64,000 bases of DNA from Runella aurantiaca (lineage in GTDB: Bacteria; Bacteroidota; Bacteroidia; Cytophagales; Spirosomataceae): the NCBI RefSeq assembly GCF_003339505.1, contig NZ_QPIW01000021.1, positions 1-64,000 on the forward strand, written 5' to 3'. Below the pieces are notes generated by a model. That model did no database searches, was not told where the DNA came from, and saw only the letters and a program-made list of their open reading frames with translations. Shown piece by piece: positions 44,095 through 53,954 of the stretch (position 1 is its first letter; each line of letters begins with the position of its first letter). The translations under genes were made by a program, and so were the position numbers.

Positions 44095-47000
44095 ATGAAA
44101 ATAAATTTAACATCCATTCTTCTTATTTTATGCCTGTATCAAAGCATTGCTTTTGCGCAGAGTATAAAAATTACGGGTAAGGTGACTGACCAAGCCAACG
44201 AAGGACTTCCCGGCGTAAATATTCTCGTGGACGGCACCAACAAAGGCACAACCACCGACGCAACTGGCAAGTACACACTTGAGGCCCCTGCCGATGCCCA
44301 ATTGGTGTTTTCTTACATTGGCTATGTGAGCCAAACCATCAAAGTAAACGCCCGCTCCATCATAGAATTAAAAATGGCGCAGGAAGAAAAAAACCTTAAT
44401 GAGGTGGTAGTCACAGCATTGGGTATAAAAAAAGAAGCTAAAACGTTGGGCTATGCCACGGCTACGGTCAATGCCGAAGAAATTTCAACCAACCGGTCGC
44501 CCAATGTGGTCAGTGGTCTTCAGGGAAAAATGGCGGGGGTAAATATCTCTACGCTTTCGTCTGGCCCAGGGGGGACGGCCAAAATCCGTATTCGGGGACA
44601 ATCTTCGTTCAGTGGTCAAAACAACCCACTTATCGTGGTCAACGGGGTGCCGATTGATAACCAAAACTACTCACTCGGTGGCGATTACGGAATGCGGGCG
44701 GCCAATAGTTCCGACGGCGGCGACGGTCTTTCCAGCATCAATCCCGACGATATTGAGACCATGACGGTGTTGAAAGGCGCAACCGCTGCGGCATTGTACG
44801 GTTCGCGGGCGAAAGACGGCGTGGTTATGATTACCACCAAAAGCAAAGGCACTGGCAAAGGTTTTGGGGTAGAATATAACGTAAATTATACCACCGATAC
44901 GCCGCTGGATTTTACCGATTTTCAGTATGAATACGGTCAGGGAGAAGGGGGAAAGCGACCAACTACGCCAAATCCAACCTCGGGCGTGTGGAGTTTTGGG
45001 GAGAAATTTCAACCTGGCATGACCCAGATTCTGTTTGACAACAAAACGTATCCCTACGAGCCGGTCTACAACCGCGTAAAACAGTTTTTTAACGTAGGAA
45101 CTAACCTAACAAACACCGTAACGGTCTCAAACAGTGGGCAAAACGGTGGTTTTAGCCTGTCGTTGGCCAATACCGACAACAAGGGCATCATGGCAAATAA
45201 TACCTTTAATCGTAAGATTATTAACCTTGGATTTACCCAAAACATCACCAAAAAACTGACGGCTTCGGGCAACATTAATTATTCAAAAGAAAATAACATC
45301 AATCCGCCCCAGATCAACACGCAGGATTTTTCGGTTTCAACGGTGATTTTTACCTTAGCCAACTCCATGCCTTTTGATGCACTCCGCGACAATCAGACCT
45401 TACCCAACGGTGATGAGTTTGTGTTTTCGCGATTTCTGGTGCGCAATAACCCCTATTACTCACTGAGTAAACACTTTGAAAACGTAGTTCGTAACCGTAT
45501 TTTTGGCAATATTTCGCTCAAATATCAGGTAGCGGATTGGCTGTATGTGCAGGGAAGATTGGCGGAAGATTTTTACGTGCGTAACCAAGATTACAACATT
45601 CCAAACGGTTATGCGCCCATTCCAAAAGCGCCCGTAGGCTACGTAAACGGCTCTTTCACGCAGGATGTCAGGCAGAATACGGAAAGAAACCTTGACTTGA
45701 TTTTGGGAGGGAACAAGAATTTCGGAAAAATCGGGGTGGATTTTACGCTCGGAGGAAACCAACGCTACGCCCGCATGGACTACAACAGCGTGACGGTTCA
45801 GGATTTTATCCAGCCAAATCTCTATACTGTCATGAACGGACGGATAAAAAATCCGCTTTACAGCCTGTCTGAGAAGAAGATTAACTCGCTTTTTGGGGCC
45901 GCCACCATTTCCTACAACGACTATTTATTTCTGAACGTAACGGCTCGCAATGACTGGTTTTCAACCTTAGCGCCTTCCAACCGCAGTATTTTGTACCCTT
46001 CTACCACGGGGAGTTTTATTTTTTCACAGGCATTTCCTAACCTACCGGCGTGGATATCGTTTGGTAAGTTGCGGGCTGCTTATGCCCAAGTGGGTTCTGA
46101 CAACGTAAACCCTTACTCCAACGCGCTGTTTTATGCCGTTGACAACAACTCCTTTCCCAATCCTTCGGGGCAGTTGGTGCCCGTGGGAGGTGTAAATGCT
46201 ACCGTGGTGCCCAACAAAAACCTACGTCCGCTACGGATAAAGGAGGCCGAAGCGGGTCTGGAGTTGAAGCTGTTTAATAACGCCGTCGGCCTTGATTTTA
46301 CGTATTATCGTAAAATTACCGAAGACCAAATCCTCGCCGCGCAGGTATCGGATGCGTCTTCTTACACCAGTAAACTCATCAACGTTGGTAGAAGTATGAA
46401 CCGAGGGCTGGAGATTTTATTTACAATTTCACCCGTTAAAACGAAGTCTTTCCGCTGGGATTTGAGTGCCAACGTGTCTTACAATACCTCTAAAGTATTG
46501 CAACTGGGCTTGTCTGACAAAGACACCGTCATTACGGTGAGTAGCGGCGGCGGGCGTAATTTAAACCAAGTGGTGGGCAAGCCCATTGGTCAGATTTATA
46601 CGTTCTTTTACCTGCGCGACGCACAGGGCCGGCAGGTGTTTGACAGGAATAGCGGTTTGCCTTTGCGTAACAACACCTTGGTGAATGTTGGGAGTGCGTT
46701 GCCAAAATATTTTGGGGGAATTACCAATACCTTCAACTACAAAAACATCATTCTATCGACGTTGATTGATTTCAAATTGGGGCATAAAATGATTGCGGGG
46801 CGCAACATCAACTACCTGCGTCATGGCTTGTCTAAGCGTACTTTGCCGGGCCGCGCCGAAGGTTTTGTGATTGGCAATGGGGTGAATCCAAACGGCGAAA
46901 TAAACCAAACAAAGTCGGCGGTTCAGCCTTTTTATGAATCAGTCAACCCGCTGGGAATCAACGAGGACTTTGTGTCGAATGCAGGATTTTGGAAACTCCG

Positions 47001-47229
47001 CCAGATTACGTTGGGCTATGATTTTGGCAAACTTTTGCCCGCAAAATTCTTCGTAAAAGGAGCACGCCTCAGTGCCGTTGCCAACAACGTGTTGGTCATC
47101 AAAAAATGGACCGAGAACATGGATCCAGAAGAAGCACTGGTGTCGTCGGACAATGGCGTCGGCCTTGATTTTTGGCCCGGTCTGCCGCCTACCCGCAGCG
47201 TTGGTTTCAACTTGAATTTGAAGTTTTAA
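44095..47229 (+). CDS. SusC/RagA-type TonB-linked transporter of the sugar-acid locus
   Basis: About 1044 residues from the ATG at 44095 (MKINLTSILLILCLYQSIAFAQ), chosen because it gives a normal signal peptide; in-frame ATGs at 44035 and 44002 lie upstream. CarboxypepD_reg-like domain (ITGKVTDQANEGLPGVNIL), SusC signature NEVVVTALGIKKEAKTLGYAT, plug (GVNISTLSSGPGGTAKIRIRG, KDGVVMITTKSKG) and a barrel ending SVGFNLNLKF. First gene of the locus, behind the long region with two LacI-type operators. Likely imports galactose-, galactonate- or uronate-containing saccharides; the substrate is inferred from the downstream enzymes. Confidence 0.93.
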   Translation: MKINLTSILLILCLYQSIAFAQSIKITGKVTDQANEGLPGVNILVDGTNKGTTTDATGKYTLEAPADAQLVFSYIGYVSQTIKVNARSIIELKMAQEEKNLNEVVVTALGIKKEAKTLGYATATVNAEEISTNRSPNVVSGLQGKMAGVNISTLSSGPGGTAKIRIRGQSSFSGQNNPLIVVNGVPIDNQNYSLGGDYGMRAANSSDGGDGLSSINPDDIETMTVLKGATAAALYGSRAKDGVVMITTKSKGTGKGFGVEYNVNYTTDTPLDFTDFQYEYGQGEGGKRPTTPNPTSGVWSFGEKFQPGMTQILFDNKTYPYEPVYNRVKQFFNVGTNLTNTVTVSNSGQNGGFSLSLANTDNKGIMANNTFNRKIINLGFTQNITKKLTASGNINYSKENNINPPQINTQDFSVSTVIFTLANSMPFDALRDNQTLPNGDEFVFSRFLVRNNPYYSLSKHFENVVRNRIFGNISLKYQVADWLYVQGRLAEDFYVRNQDYNIPNGYAPIPKAPVGYVNGSFTQDVRQNTERNLDLILGGNKNFGKIGVDFTLGGNQRYARMDYNSVTVQDFIQPNLYTVMNGRIKNPLYSLSEKKINSLFGAATISYNDYLFLNVTARNDWFSTLAPSNRSILYPSTTGSFIFSQAFPNLPAWISFGKLRAAYAQVGSDNVNPYSNALFYAVDNNSFPNPSGQLVPVGGVNATVVPNKNLRPLRIKEAEAGLELKLFNNAVGLDFTYYRKITEDQILAAQVSDASSYTSKLINVGRSMNRGLEILFTISPVKTKSFRWDLSANVSYNTSKVLQLGLSDKDTVITVSSGGGRNLNQVVGKPIGQIYTFFYLRDAQGRQVFDRNSGLPLRNNTLVNVGSALPKYFGGITNTFNYKNIILSTLIDFKLGHKMIAGRNINYLRHGLSKRTLPGRAEGFVIGNGVNPNGEINQTKSAVQPFYESVNPLGINEDFVSNAGFWKLRQITLGYDFGKLLPAKFFVKGARLSAVANNVLVIKKWTENMDPEEALVSSDNGVGLDFWPGLPPTRSVGFNLNLKF

Positions 47230-47250
47230 CAGTAAACATCCGACAAAATT

Positions 47251-48795
47251 ATGAGAACGAATCATTTAAAATATATCCTAGGATTGCTCCTCACGGTGAG
47301 CGTCATGACCGGTTGTGACCAAACATTCGACGAAGTAAATACCAACAAAGTAGATCCTACCTCATTGGCCCCTTCGTTGATTCTCAACAAGGCCATCATC
47401 AGTACGACCTACCTCGACGGATTTTCGACCTTGGGGATGTTGTGTTATAATTTCGGTATTGTTCAGCAAATCATCACGCCCTACGGAAGCTCACTTTCGG
47501 GCGGTAATTACAATCAGCTCAACAACGGAAATGCCTCCCAAGTGTGGATTAATTCTTACCGCAATGTGGTCAAGCAAATCGTGGCGGTGGTAGACCAGAC
47601 CAAAAGCGATCCGTTGCAATCAAATACCTACCATTGTGCGCGCATTTGGAAAGCCTATACTTTCATGATTTTGACCGATACCTACGGCGATATTCCTTAT
47701 TTTGAGGCGGGGCAAGGTTACATTACGGAGGTAATTAGTCCCAAATATGATGCCCAACAGGCCATCTACAAGGATATTTTAAAGGAGTTGGATGAGGCAT
47801 CTTCGGCCCTTACCACGACGCAGGCGGCCGTGACAACGGATATTCTGTACGGCGGAAACGTAGCTAAATGGAAAAAATTGGGGTATTCGATGATGCTGAG
47901 AGCCGCCATGCGCTTGACAAAAGTAGATCCTGCCACGGCTAAAACCTACGTGACCAAAGCCGTAACGGGAGGTGTATTGCAGTCCAATGACGACAATTCG
48001 GTCATTCGTCACACGGCTATTTTTAACAATTACATTGCCAACCATTTGGCCGCTCGGGAAAAAACCAATTTTTATCTTGCGGCCCCTTTTGTGAATTTTT
48101 TAAAGGAAAACAACGACCCCCGCTTGGCGTCTATTGCGGTTCGATACGTGGGAGCCAAAGGCGGTCCTGAGCAGGTAGCAGCTCGCGCTTCGACCGACCC
48201 CAAAGTCCAAATCGGCATGCCGATGGGATACAACGACGTGACCATCACGGGCGTATTGCAGCAAAATGGCGTGGCGAGCATTTGGGATTTCTCGCAGGTC
48301 AACCTCAATACCGTGCTTAAATTGGACGCTCCCGAATTTCACATCACCTATTCGCAAGTGCAGCTTTTATTGGCCGAAGCCGCCGTACGCGGGTGGGTTT
48401 CGGGCGCCGCCGCCGACTATTACAGCAAGGGCATCAGGGCGCATTTGGAGCAAATGGCGCTGTATGATGCCTCGGCAGCCATCAAAGAAGACGCCATTCA
48501 GACCTACTTAAAAGCCAATCCGCTAGACCCCGCCAAAGCCCTTGAGCAAATCAATACCCAGTATTGGGTAGCGGCTTTTTTGGATGGAAATGAAGCCTTT
48601 GCCAATTTTCGCCGCAGCGATTTTCCCGCACTCAAGAAAAATCCGTATCCTGGCTCCGAAATCAAAGGCGATTTTATCCGCCGAATGCCGTATCCTGACA
48701 GCGAAATTGTGGTCAACTCGGGCAATATGAACGAGGCCATTACCCGTCAAGGAGCCAACGACATGGACACGCGTGTGTGGTGGGATAAAAAGTAA
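47251..48795 (+). CDS. SusD/RagB-type lipoprotein of the sugar-acid locus
   Basis: A 514-residue SusD-like_2-type protein with lipobox VMTGCDQTFDEVNTNKVDP, the helical TYHCARIWKAYTFMILTDTYGDIPYFEAGQGY block and a C-terminal region FANFRRSDFPALKKNPYPGSE. Starts 21 bp after the SusC stop. Forms the substrate-binding lid of the SusCD complex on the cell surface. Followed after 50 bp by the first of three exported enolase-superfamily enzymes, which ties uptake to sugar-acid breakdown. Confidence 0.93.
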   Translation: MRTNHLKYILGLLLTVSVMTGCDQTFDEVNTNKVDPTSLAPSLILNKAIISTTYLDGFSTLGMLCYNFGIVQQIITPYGSSLSGGNYNQLNNGNASQVWINSYRNVVKQIVAVVDQTKSDPLQSNTYHCARIWKAYTFMILTDTYGDIPYFEAGQGYITEVISPKYDAQQAIYKDILKELDEASSALTTTQAAVTTDILYGGNVAKWKKLGYSMMLRAAMRLTKVDPATAKTYVTKAVTGGVLQSNDDNSVIRHTAIFNNYIANHLAAREKTNFYLAAPFVNFLKENNDPRLASIAVRYVGAKGGPEQVAARASTDPKVQIGMPMGYNDVTITGVLQQNGVASIWDFSQVNLNTVLKLDAPEFHITYSQVQLLLAEAAVRGWVSGAAADYYSKGIRAHLEQMALYDASAAIKEDAIQTYLKANPLDPAKALEQINTQYWVAAFLDGNEAFANFRRSDFPALKKNPYPGSEIKGDFIRRMPYPDSEIVVNSGNMNEAITRQGANDMDTRVWWDKK

Positions 48796-48845
48796 AATTC
48801 TGATTTTGAGGCCTTTTATTTTCCTAAACTCTTATCAAACTGGTT

Positions 48846-50201
48846 ATGAATAAAACAGACGTAAACCGTCGGGAAACCATGAAAATGCTGGGCCTTGGTG
48901 GCTCGGCTGGACTCCTTGGACTTTTCGGTGGTGTATCCAACGCCCAAGCACGAGAAGAAAAAGGCACGCCATCGTACGCCAAAGCGATGAAGCCCATCAA
49001 AATTACCAATGTGAAGGCCATTGCAACGGCCCCACAGGGTTCAAATTTGATTGTGGTCAAAGTAGAAACCTCTGAACCGGGATTGTATGGTTTGGGTTGT
49101 GCTACCTTTACCCAACGCGCCGCTACCGTGATTGTGGCCATCAACACCTACCTCAATGAGTTTTGTGTTGGAAAAGACGTAGACAATATTGAAGACATGT
49201 GGCAGGCGGCTTATGTGAGTTCTTACTGGCGCAACGGACCCGTGTTAAACAACGCCCTCAGTGGTTTGGACCAAGCCCTTTGGGACATCAAAGGAAAACG
49301 GGCGGGAATGCCCCTCTACCAATTGCTCGGTGGAAAATCACGTTTTGCGATTCCGTGCTATACGCACGCCAACGGCAATACACCAGAGGCAACGGTTGAA
49401 AGTGTAAAAAGCATCATGGAGCGCGGGTTTAAGTACATCCGAATCCAGCAGGGTGGCTACGGTGCCGTGGGCAGTACCGAACAAAAGCCCGATTTTAAAG
49501 CAGCAGGTTTTGGCGGCGAAACCGACAATTACATGAATGAACGGACGTATTTGAAATCCATTCCTAAATTATTTGAAGCCGTCCGGAAAGGCTGCGGCGA
49601 TGAGATAGAACTGCTGCACGACATCCACGAGCGGGTTCAGCCGATGGATGCTATCAACATGATTAAAAAATTGGAAGATTATCGTCCTTTTTTTATTGAA
49701 GATCCTTTTTCTCCGGAGAATATGAAGTGGTTTAAACAACTGAGGGCCAGTACTTCGGTGCCGATTGCGATGGGAGAGTTGTTTAATAATATCAATGAAT
49801 TTGTGGAGCCGATGGTCAACCAGTGGTTTGACTACATTCGCATCCACGTTTCCCAAATCGGGGGAATTACGCCCGCCATGAAAGTGGCGAGGCTGGGCGA
49901 ATGGTTTAATATCAAAACGGCTTGGCACGGTCCCGGAGACGTGTCGCCCGTGGGACACTCCGCACACGCGCACATTGATTTGGCGGTTTGGAATTTTGGA
50001 ATTCAGGAAGCCGTCTCGTTCAACGAAAAAACGCTGTCGGTCTTTTCAGGTTGCCCAACCATGAAAGATGGGTACATGTCGGTCAACGAAGTACCGGGTA
50101 TCGGGGTAGACATCAACGAAAAAGAAGCCGCCAAATATCCCATTACGACCAAGTCCAACTGGCAAGTACGGAAGTTTGACGGAACGATTATCCGCCCTTA
50201 G
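48846..50201 (+). CDS. Enolase-superfamily sugar-acid dehydratase, mannonate dehydratase/RspA group, with Tat-type signal
   Basis: A 451-residue protein. Residues 1-35 (NRRETMKMLGLGG...NAQA) look like a twin-arginine signal, unusual because family members are cytosolic. The active-site series is HDIHERVQ (Asp and His), FFIEDPFSPEN (Glu), PIAMGELFNN (Glu) and the group hallmark WHGPGDVSPVGHSAHAHIDL (His and Asp). The group includes D-mannonate and D-gluconate dehydratases (ManD, RspA), which make 2-keto-3-deoxy-aldonates. The precise aldonate cannot be assigned. Third gene after susC and susD; a terminator-like hairpin after its stop separates it from the LacI gene. Confidence 0.85.
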   Translation: MNKTDVNRRETMKMLGLGGSAGLLGLFGGVSNAQAREEKGTPSYAKAMKPIKITNVKAIATAPQGSNLIVVKVETSEPGLYGLGCATFTQRAATVIVAINTYLNEFCVGKDVDNIEDMWQAAYVSSYWRNGPVLNNALSGLDQALWDIKGKRAGMPLYQLLGGKSRFAIPCYTHANGNTPEATVESVKSIMERGFKYIRIQQGGYGAVGSTEQKPDFKAAGFGGETDNYMNERTYLKSIPKLFEAVRKGCGDEIELLHDIHERVQPMDAINMIKKLEDYRPFFIEDPFSPENMKWFKQLRASTSVPIAMGELFNNINEFVEPMVNQWFDYIRIHVSQIGGITPAMKVARLGEWFNIKTAWHGPGDVSPVGHSAHAHIDLAVWNFGIQEAVSFNEKTLSVFSGCPTMKDGYMSVNEVPGIGVDINEKEAAKYPITTKSNWQVRKFDGTIIRP

Positions 50202-50207
50202 GCCGCG

Positions 50208-50245
50208 CAGGCGGAGGTTTTATGGTAGTGTAAAATCTCCGCCTG
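50208..50245 (+). terminator. Terminator-like hairpin after the RspA-type gene
   Basis: CAGGCGGAG (50208-50216) pairs with CTCCGCCTG (50237-50245), with inner TTTTA/TAAAA pairing; followed by AAATTTTG. May partly separate the susCD unit from lacI and the downstream catabolic genes. Confidence 0.6.
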
Positions 50246-50292
50246 AAATTTTGTTCTAACTTGCAGGCTAAACTTTTATACCCGGTTTCTCA

Positions 50293-51354
50293 ATGAAAAC
50301 AAAAAAGGTTTCCCTGAAAGATATAGCACAAAAGGCAGGGGTGTCTATTGCGTTGGTTTCTTACGTCATGAATGGTAAAGAGAAAGAGAGCAGGGTAGGA
50401 GAAGAAATTGCCAAAAAGATCAAAGAGATTGCCAAAGAGCTAAACTACCAGCCCAATCACCTCGCCAAGAGTTTGCGAAGTGGCAAAACGCACACAATTG
50501 GGCTGATTATTGCCGATATTTCCAACCCTTTTTTTGCCAACATTGCCCGGGTGGTGGAGGACGAAGCAAAACGGAATGGCTACACGGTCATTATCGGAAG
50601 CTGTGACGAAAACGCCGATAAATCGTGGGACTTGCTCAACGTATTGATTAATCGTCAAGTCGATGGTTTTATCATTGTTTCGTCCGAAAACTCTGAGAAT
50701 CAGGTTTATTATTTGAAGGAGAGAAACATTCCGTTTGTGCTGTTGGACCGACATTTTCCAGATATTCAGACGGATTTTGTGGCCACCAACAACTACAAAG
50801 CTTCCTACGACGCGGGGGTTCATTTGGTAAAAAGAGGCTATCAACGGATTGGGCTCGTGGCATATAAGTCGGATATGTTTCACATGGCAGAACGGATACG
50901 GGGCTATAAACAGGCCCTGAAAGACAGCCAAATTTCATTTGAAGAAGGTTGGTTGAAAGAAGTTCGTTTTGAAAATATTGAGAAAGAAGTCAGGGAAGCC
51001 ATTGATGAAATCACCTCGCCCGACCAAAAGGTGGATGCACTGATTTTTGCTACGTATGGACTGGCTATCAATGGATTAAAATACCTCAACGAGTTGCGGC
51101 TCAAAGTGCCGTACGATTTAGGAATCGTGAGTTTTGGCCAAGCCGAAGTCTTTGACTTGTATTATTGCCCGATTACGTACCTGCGCCAACCCTTGGAATT
51201 ATTGGGGAAAACGGCGGTTCAGTACCTGATTGGCAAGCTGAAAAACCCCGACGAAGGAATGAAACAAATATTGATGGAAGCCAAGCTGATTGTCCGGGAA
51301 TCTTCAATGGCAAAGTCGGAATGGGTTTCTGAAGCCACGGCCGCTGGTCAGTAA
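50293..51354 (+). CDS. LacI-family transcriptional regulator of the sugar-acid locus
   Basis: A 353-residue regulator. The N-terminal LacI helix-turn-helix is clear (VSLKDIAQKAGVSIALVSYVMNG, then ELNYQPNHLAKSLRSGKTHTIGLII, with the hinge helix), followed by a periplasmic-binding-protein-like sensor domain (IADISNPFFANIARVVEDEA, DGFIIVSSE). It sits in the middle of the locus, between the exported dehydratases. CG-centred palindromes at 43495 and 43724, upstream of susC, have the right symmetry for its operators. Effector probably a locus sugar, acid or keto-deoxy intermediate. Confidence 0.94.
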   Translation: MKTKKVSLKDIAQKAGVSIALVSYVMNGKEKESRVGEEIAKKIKEIAKELNYQPNHLAKSLRSGKTHTIGLIIADISNPFFANIARVVEDEAKRNGYTVIIGSCDENADKSWDLLNVLINRQVDGFIIVSSENSENQVYYLKERNIPFVLLDRHFPDIQTDFVATNNYKASYDAGVHLVKRGYQRIGLVAYKSDMFHMAERIRGYKQALKDSQISFEEGWLKEVRFENIEKEVREAIDEITSPDQKVDALIFATYGLAINGLKYLNELRLKVPYDLGIVSFGQAEVFDLYYCPITYLRQPLELLGKTAVQYLIGKLKNPDEGMKQILMEAKLIVRESSMAKSEWVSEATAAGQ

Positions 51355-51408
51355 CACTATCTTGTTTTAACGTCTAACCTCGGCGTAAACCGCCCTTAAC
51401 CTTAAAAA

Positions 51409-52650
51409 ATGCAACGACGAAACTTTCTAAAAACAGCGGTTTTGGGCTCAACCGCGCTGGCGGTTGGATTGCCCCTTTACAAAGCAGAGGCCGCTTCTAA
51501 ACTAAAAATCACCAAGATTCGCTACTACGCAGCGCCCGGCTATAACAAACCCCTTTTTAATCAAGCCCGGGGCATTGTTGAAATAGAAACCGACGGTGGC
51601 ATCATCGGCATTGGCGAAGGCGGCTCAAAAGATATGATTGAGCAATGCGCTCAGATGCTGATTGGCGAAGACCCGTTCCGTATTGAGCACCTCTGGCAGT
51701 ACATTTATCGTGGTATGTTTTATCCGCCCGGCCGGGAAAAACTCCACGGACTGGGCGCGTTGGAAATGGCCCTTTGGGATATTAAAGGCAAAGCCCTGAA
51801 CGTGCCCGTTTATGAACTATTGGGCGGCGCTACCCGCGATTACATTGAATGTTACGCTACAGGTTTTCGGGCCTCCAAAGCCACAACGGAAGAAGGAAGA
51901 GCGCAGGACTGCATCGCGGCGGGGCTACGGGCGTATCGGATTGGCCCCACCGGCGGAAACGGCACCGAGCCTTTTGATTTTTACGATAACGTCAAGAAAA
52001 CCATTGACATCTGCAAACGGATAGACGCGGCCGTGGGTGGGGGCGGTAAGTGGGCCATTGACCTGCATACCCGTTTTGACATGACCGACGGTCTGAAAAT
52101 TTGTACGGCCTTGGAAAACCTCGAACCCTATTTTGTCGAAGACATCGTGCGCTCCGAAAATCCCGGGGTGTATAAAACCGTACGCGCCATGACCAAAGTG
52201 CCGATTGCGGTGGGAGAGCAATTTGGCGACCGTTGGGATACCAATGAACTGATTGAAAATCGGCAGATTGACTACACCCGCTTTACCCTGCCCAACACGG
52301 GTGGTATCAGTGAATTTAAGAAGATAGCGTCAATGTGCGAAACCCACTATGTGGGCATGATTCCGCATTTTACGGGCCCGTTGGCCACTGCCACACTCGT
52401 TCATGTGCTGGGGTCGAGCAGCCCAGCGCGTTGCCTGATGGAACTCGGCGGCGGCGAACCGGAGCGCCCGCCGTATTTCAACGAAGATTTTGTCAACTTC
52501 AAAAATGGTAAACTGTACCTCAACGACAGCCCGGGTTTGGGGGTGAAGTTTGACCCTAAAAAAGCTACGTTTGTGATGGAAGTAAAAGAAAAAACCAAGT
52601 TTCCGCATCCCATTTTGAAAGCGCCTGACGGCTCAATCCATAACTGGTAA
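51409..52650 (+). CDS. Enolase-superfamily dehydratase (mandelate racemase/muconate lactonizing family) with Tat signal
   Basis: A 413-residue protein. The signal MQRRNFLKTAVLGSTALAV...KAEA is a canonical twin-arginine sequence (RRNFLK). Active-site residues of the mandelate-racemase subgroup: WAIDLHTRFDM (Asp and His), YFVEDIVRSE (Glu), PIAVGEQFGDRW (Glu) and GMIPHFTGP (His). The D-x-H arrangement is shared with galactonate-dehydratase-like enzymes. Likely dehydrates an aldonate, perhaps a diastereomer of the DgoD substrate. Second of three exported superfamily members; 49 bp before dgoD. Confidence 0.83.
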   Translation: MQRRNFLKTAVLGSTALAVGLPLYKAEAASKLKITKIRYYAAPGYNKPLFNQARGIVEIETDGGIIGIGEGGSKDMIEQCAQMLIGEDPFRIEHLWQYIYRGMFYPPGREKLHGLGALEMALWDIKGKALNVPVYELLGGATRDYIECYATGFRASKATTEEGRAQDCIAAGLRAYRIGPTGGNGTEPFDFYDNVKKTIDICKRIDAAVGGGGKWAIDLHTRFDMTDGLKICTALENLEPYFVEDIVRSENPGVYKTVRAMTKVPIAVGEQFGDRWDTNELIENRQIDYTRFTLPNTGGISEFKKIASMCETHYVGMIPHFTGPLATATLVHVLGSSSPARCLMELGGGEPERPPYFNEDFVNFKNGKLYLNDSPGLGVKFDPKKATFVMEVKEKTKFPHPILKAPDGSIHNW

Positions 52651-52699
52651 AAGAAACGAGAATTCACACTATTTACACTAAACCTCTATCCTTTTTCAA

Positions 52700-53947
52700 A
52701 TGAAATCATCTTCAAAAAAGACAGGTATCTCCCGTCGCAGTGCCATACAGTCGGTGTTGGGCGTGGCAGGAATGGGAACCATGACCCTGCCCCAAACGTC
52801 GTACGCGAATGCCCCGGGGCTTTTCAGAGACTATGGGCAGGTAAAGATTACAAAGCTTGAAACCTTTTTGGTGAAACCCCGGTGGATTTTTCTCAAAATC
52901 CATACCGATGTAGGCATTGTAGGCTTGGGAGAGCCCTTGCTTGAAGGCCGGGCGCTTACCATTCAAACGGCCATCAAAGAAGTAGAACCGTACTTGATTG
53001 GCAAAGACCCGCGGGCGGTAGTACACCACTGGCAGGCCATTTATCGCCACGCTTTTTACCGGGGCGGCCCGATTCTGACCAGTGCGTTGAGTGGAATAGA
53101 TCATGCGTTGTGGGATATTAAAGGAAAACTTTTGAACGTGCCCGTGTATGAATTGTTGGGCGGCCCCACCCGTGACCGGGTGCGTATCTACGGCCGCGCA
53201 GCCAATGCAGAAGACATGAAAAAAAGAAAGGCCGAAGGCTATACGGTCATCAAAACGGGGGTGGCGAAGATTAACCCCGCCAACATCGTCGAAAATCCGA
53301 AATTTATTAAGTACGCCGCCGATAATTTTGCCTCGCTGCGGCAGGCTGGCGGGCCAGATATGGACATTGCGATTGATTTTCACGGGGCCATTTCTCCCCA
53401 AACCGCCAAAGTACTCATCAAGGAGTTGGAACAGTATCAACCCATGTTTATTGAAGAGCCTTGTCAGGCACAAAACGTGGATACGATGGTGGACATAGCC
53501 CGGGGTACGCACCTGCCGATTGCGACTGGCGAGCGGATTTTTACCAAATGGGGTTTTCGGGAAATTCTTGAAAAAGGCGCGGCGAGCATCATTCAGCCCG
53601 ATTTATGTCACGCCGGCGGCATTACCGAAGGACGCATCATTGCTGGAATGGCCGAGGCGTATTACGTGCCCATTGCCCCGCACAATCCAATGGGTCCTAT
53701 TTCGTTGGCCGTGGGGTTGGCGTTGGCGGCCAGTGTCCCCAACTTTTTGGTTCAGGAACAGGTTTCATTGGGAGAAGGGTATTTGAAAAAACCGTTTGTA
53801 CTGGAAAAAGACGGCACCGTTTTGGTTCCCAAAGGCCCGGGTCTGGGCATTGAATTGGATGAAGAAAAAATGAAGGATAAAATCGGCCACGATTGGAAAA
53901 ATCCCGAAACATATAATGCCCTCGACGGTTCTGTCACTGACTGGTAA
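52700..53947 (+). CDS. dgoD: D-galactonate dehydratase family protein with Tat signal
   Basis: A 415-residue protein close to the galactonate-dehydratase group: ITKLETFLVKPRWIFLKIHTD, GLGEPLLEGRA, SGIDHALWDIKGKLLNVPVYELLGG, AIDFHGAISP (Asp and His), MFIEEPC (Glu), PIATGERIFTKW (Glu), PDLCHAGGITE and IAPHNPMGP (His). It carries an N-terminal twin-arginine-like leader (SRRSAIQSVLGVAGMG..SYANA) absent from cytosolic DgoD. Expected reaction: galactonate to 2-keto-3-deoxygalactonate. The later genes DgoK and DgoA take this product on. Related aldonates cannot be excluded as substrates. Confidence 0.88.
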   Translation: MKSSSKKTGISRRSAIQSVLGVAGMGTMTLPQTSYANAPGLFRDYGQVKITKLETFLVKPRWIFLKIHTDVGIVGLGEPLLEGRALTIQTAIKEVEPYLIGKDPRAVVHHWQAIYRHAFYRGGPILTSALSGIDHALWDIKGKLLNVPVYELLGGPTRDRVRIYGRAANAEDMKKRKAEGYTVIKTGVAKINPANIVENPKFIKYAADNFASLRQAGGPDMDIAIDFHGAISPQTAKVLIKELEQYQPMFIEEPCQAQNVDTMVDIARGTHLPIATGERIFTKWGFREILEKGAASIIQPDLCHAGGITEGRIIAGMAEAYYVPIAPHNPMGPISLAVGLALAASVPNFLVQEQVSLGEGYLKKPFVLEKDGTVLVPKGPGLGIELDEEKMKDKIGHDWKNPETYNALDGSVTDW

Positions 53948-53954
53948 TCATAAG

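Noticed and set aside
52712-53512. 266-residue ORF on the minus strand
   Set aside because: It lies antisense within dgoD, whose protein shows an unbroken family match; the antisense frame has no recognisable domain.
53916-53954. N-terminal extension of the mutarotase-fold protein overlapping dgoD
   Set aside because: The downstream ATG at 53955 gives a proper signal peptide; the extension does not.
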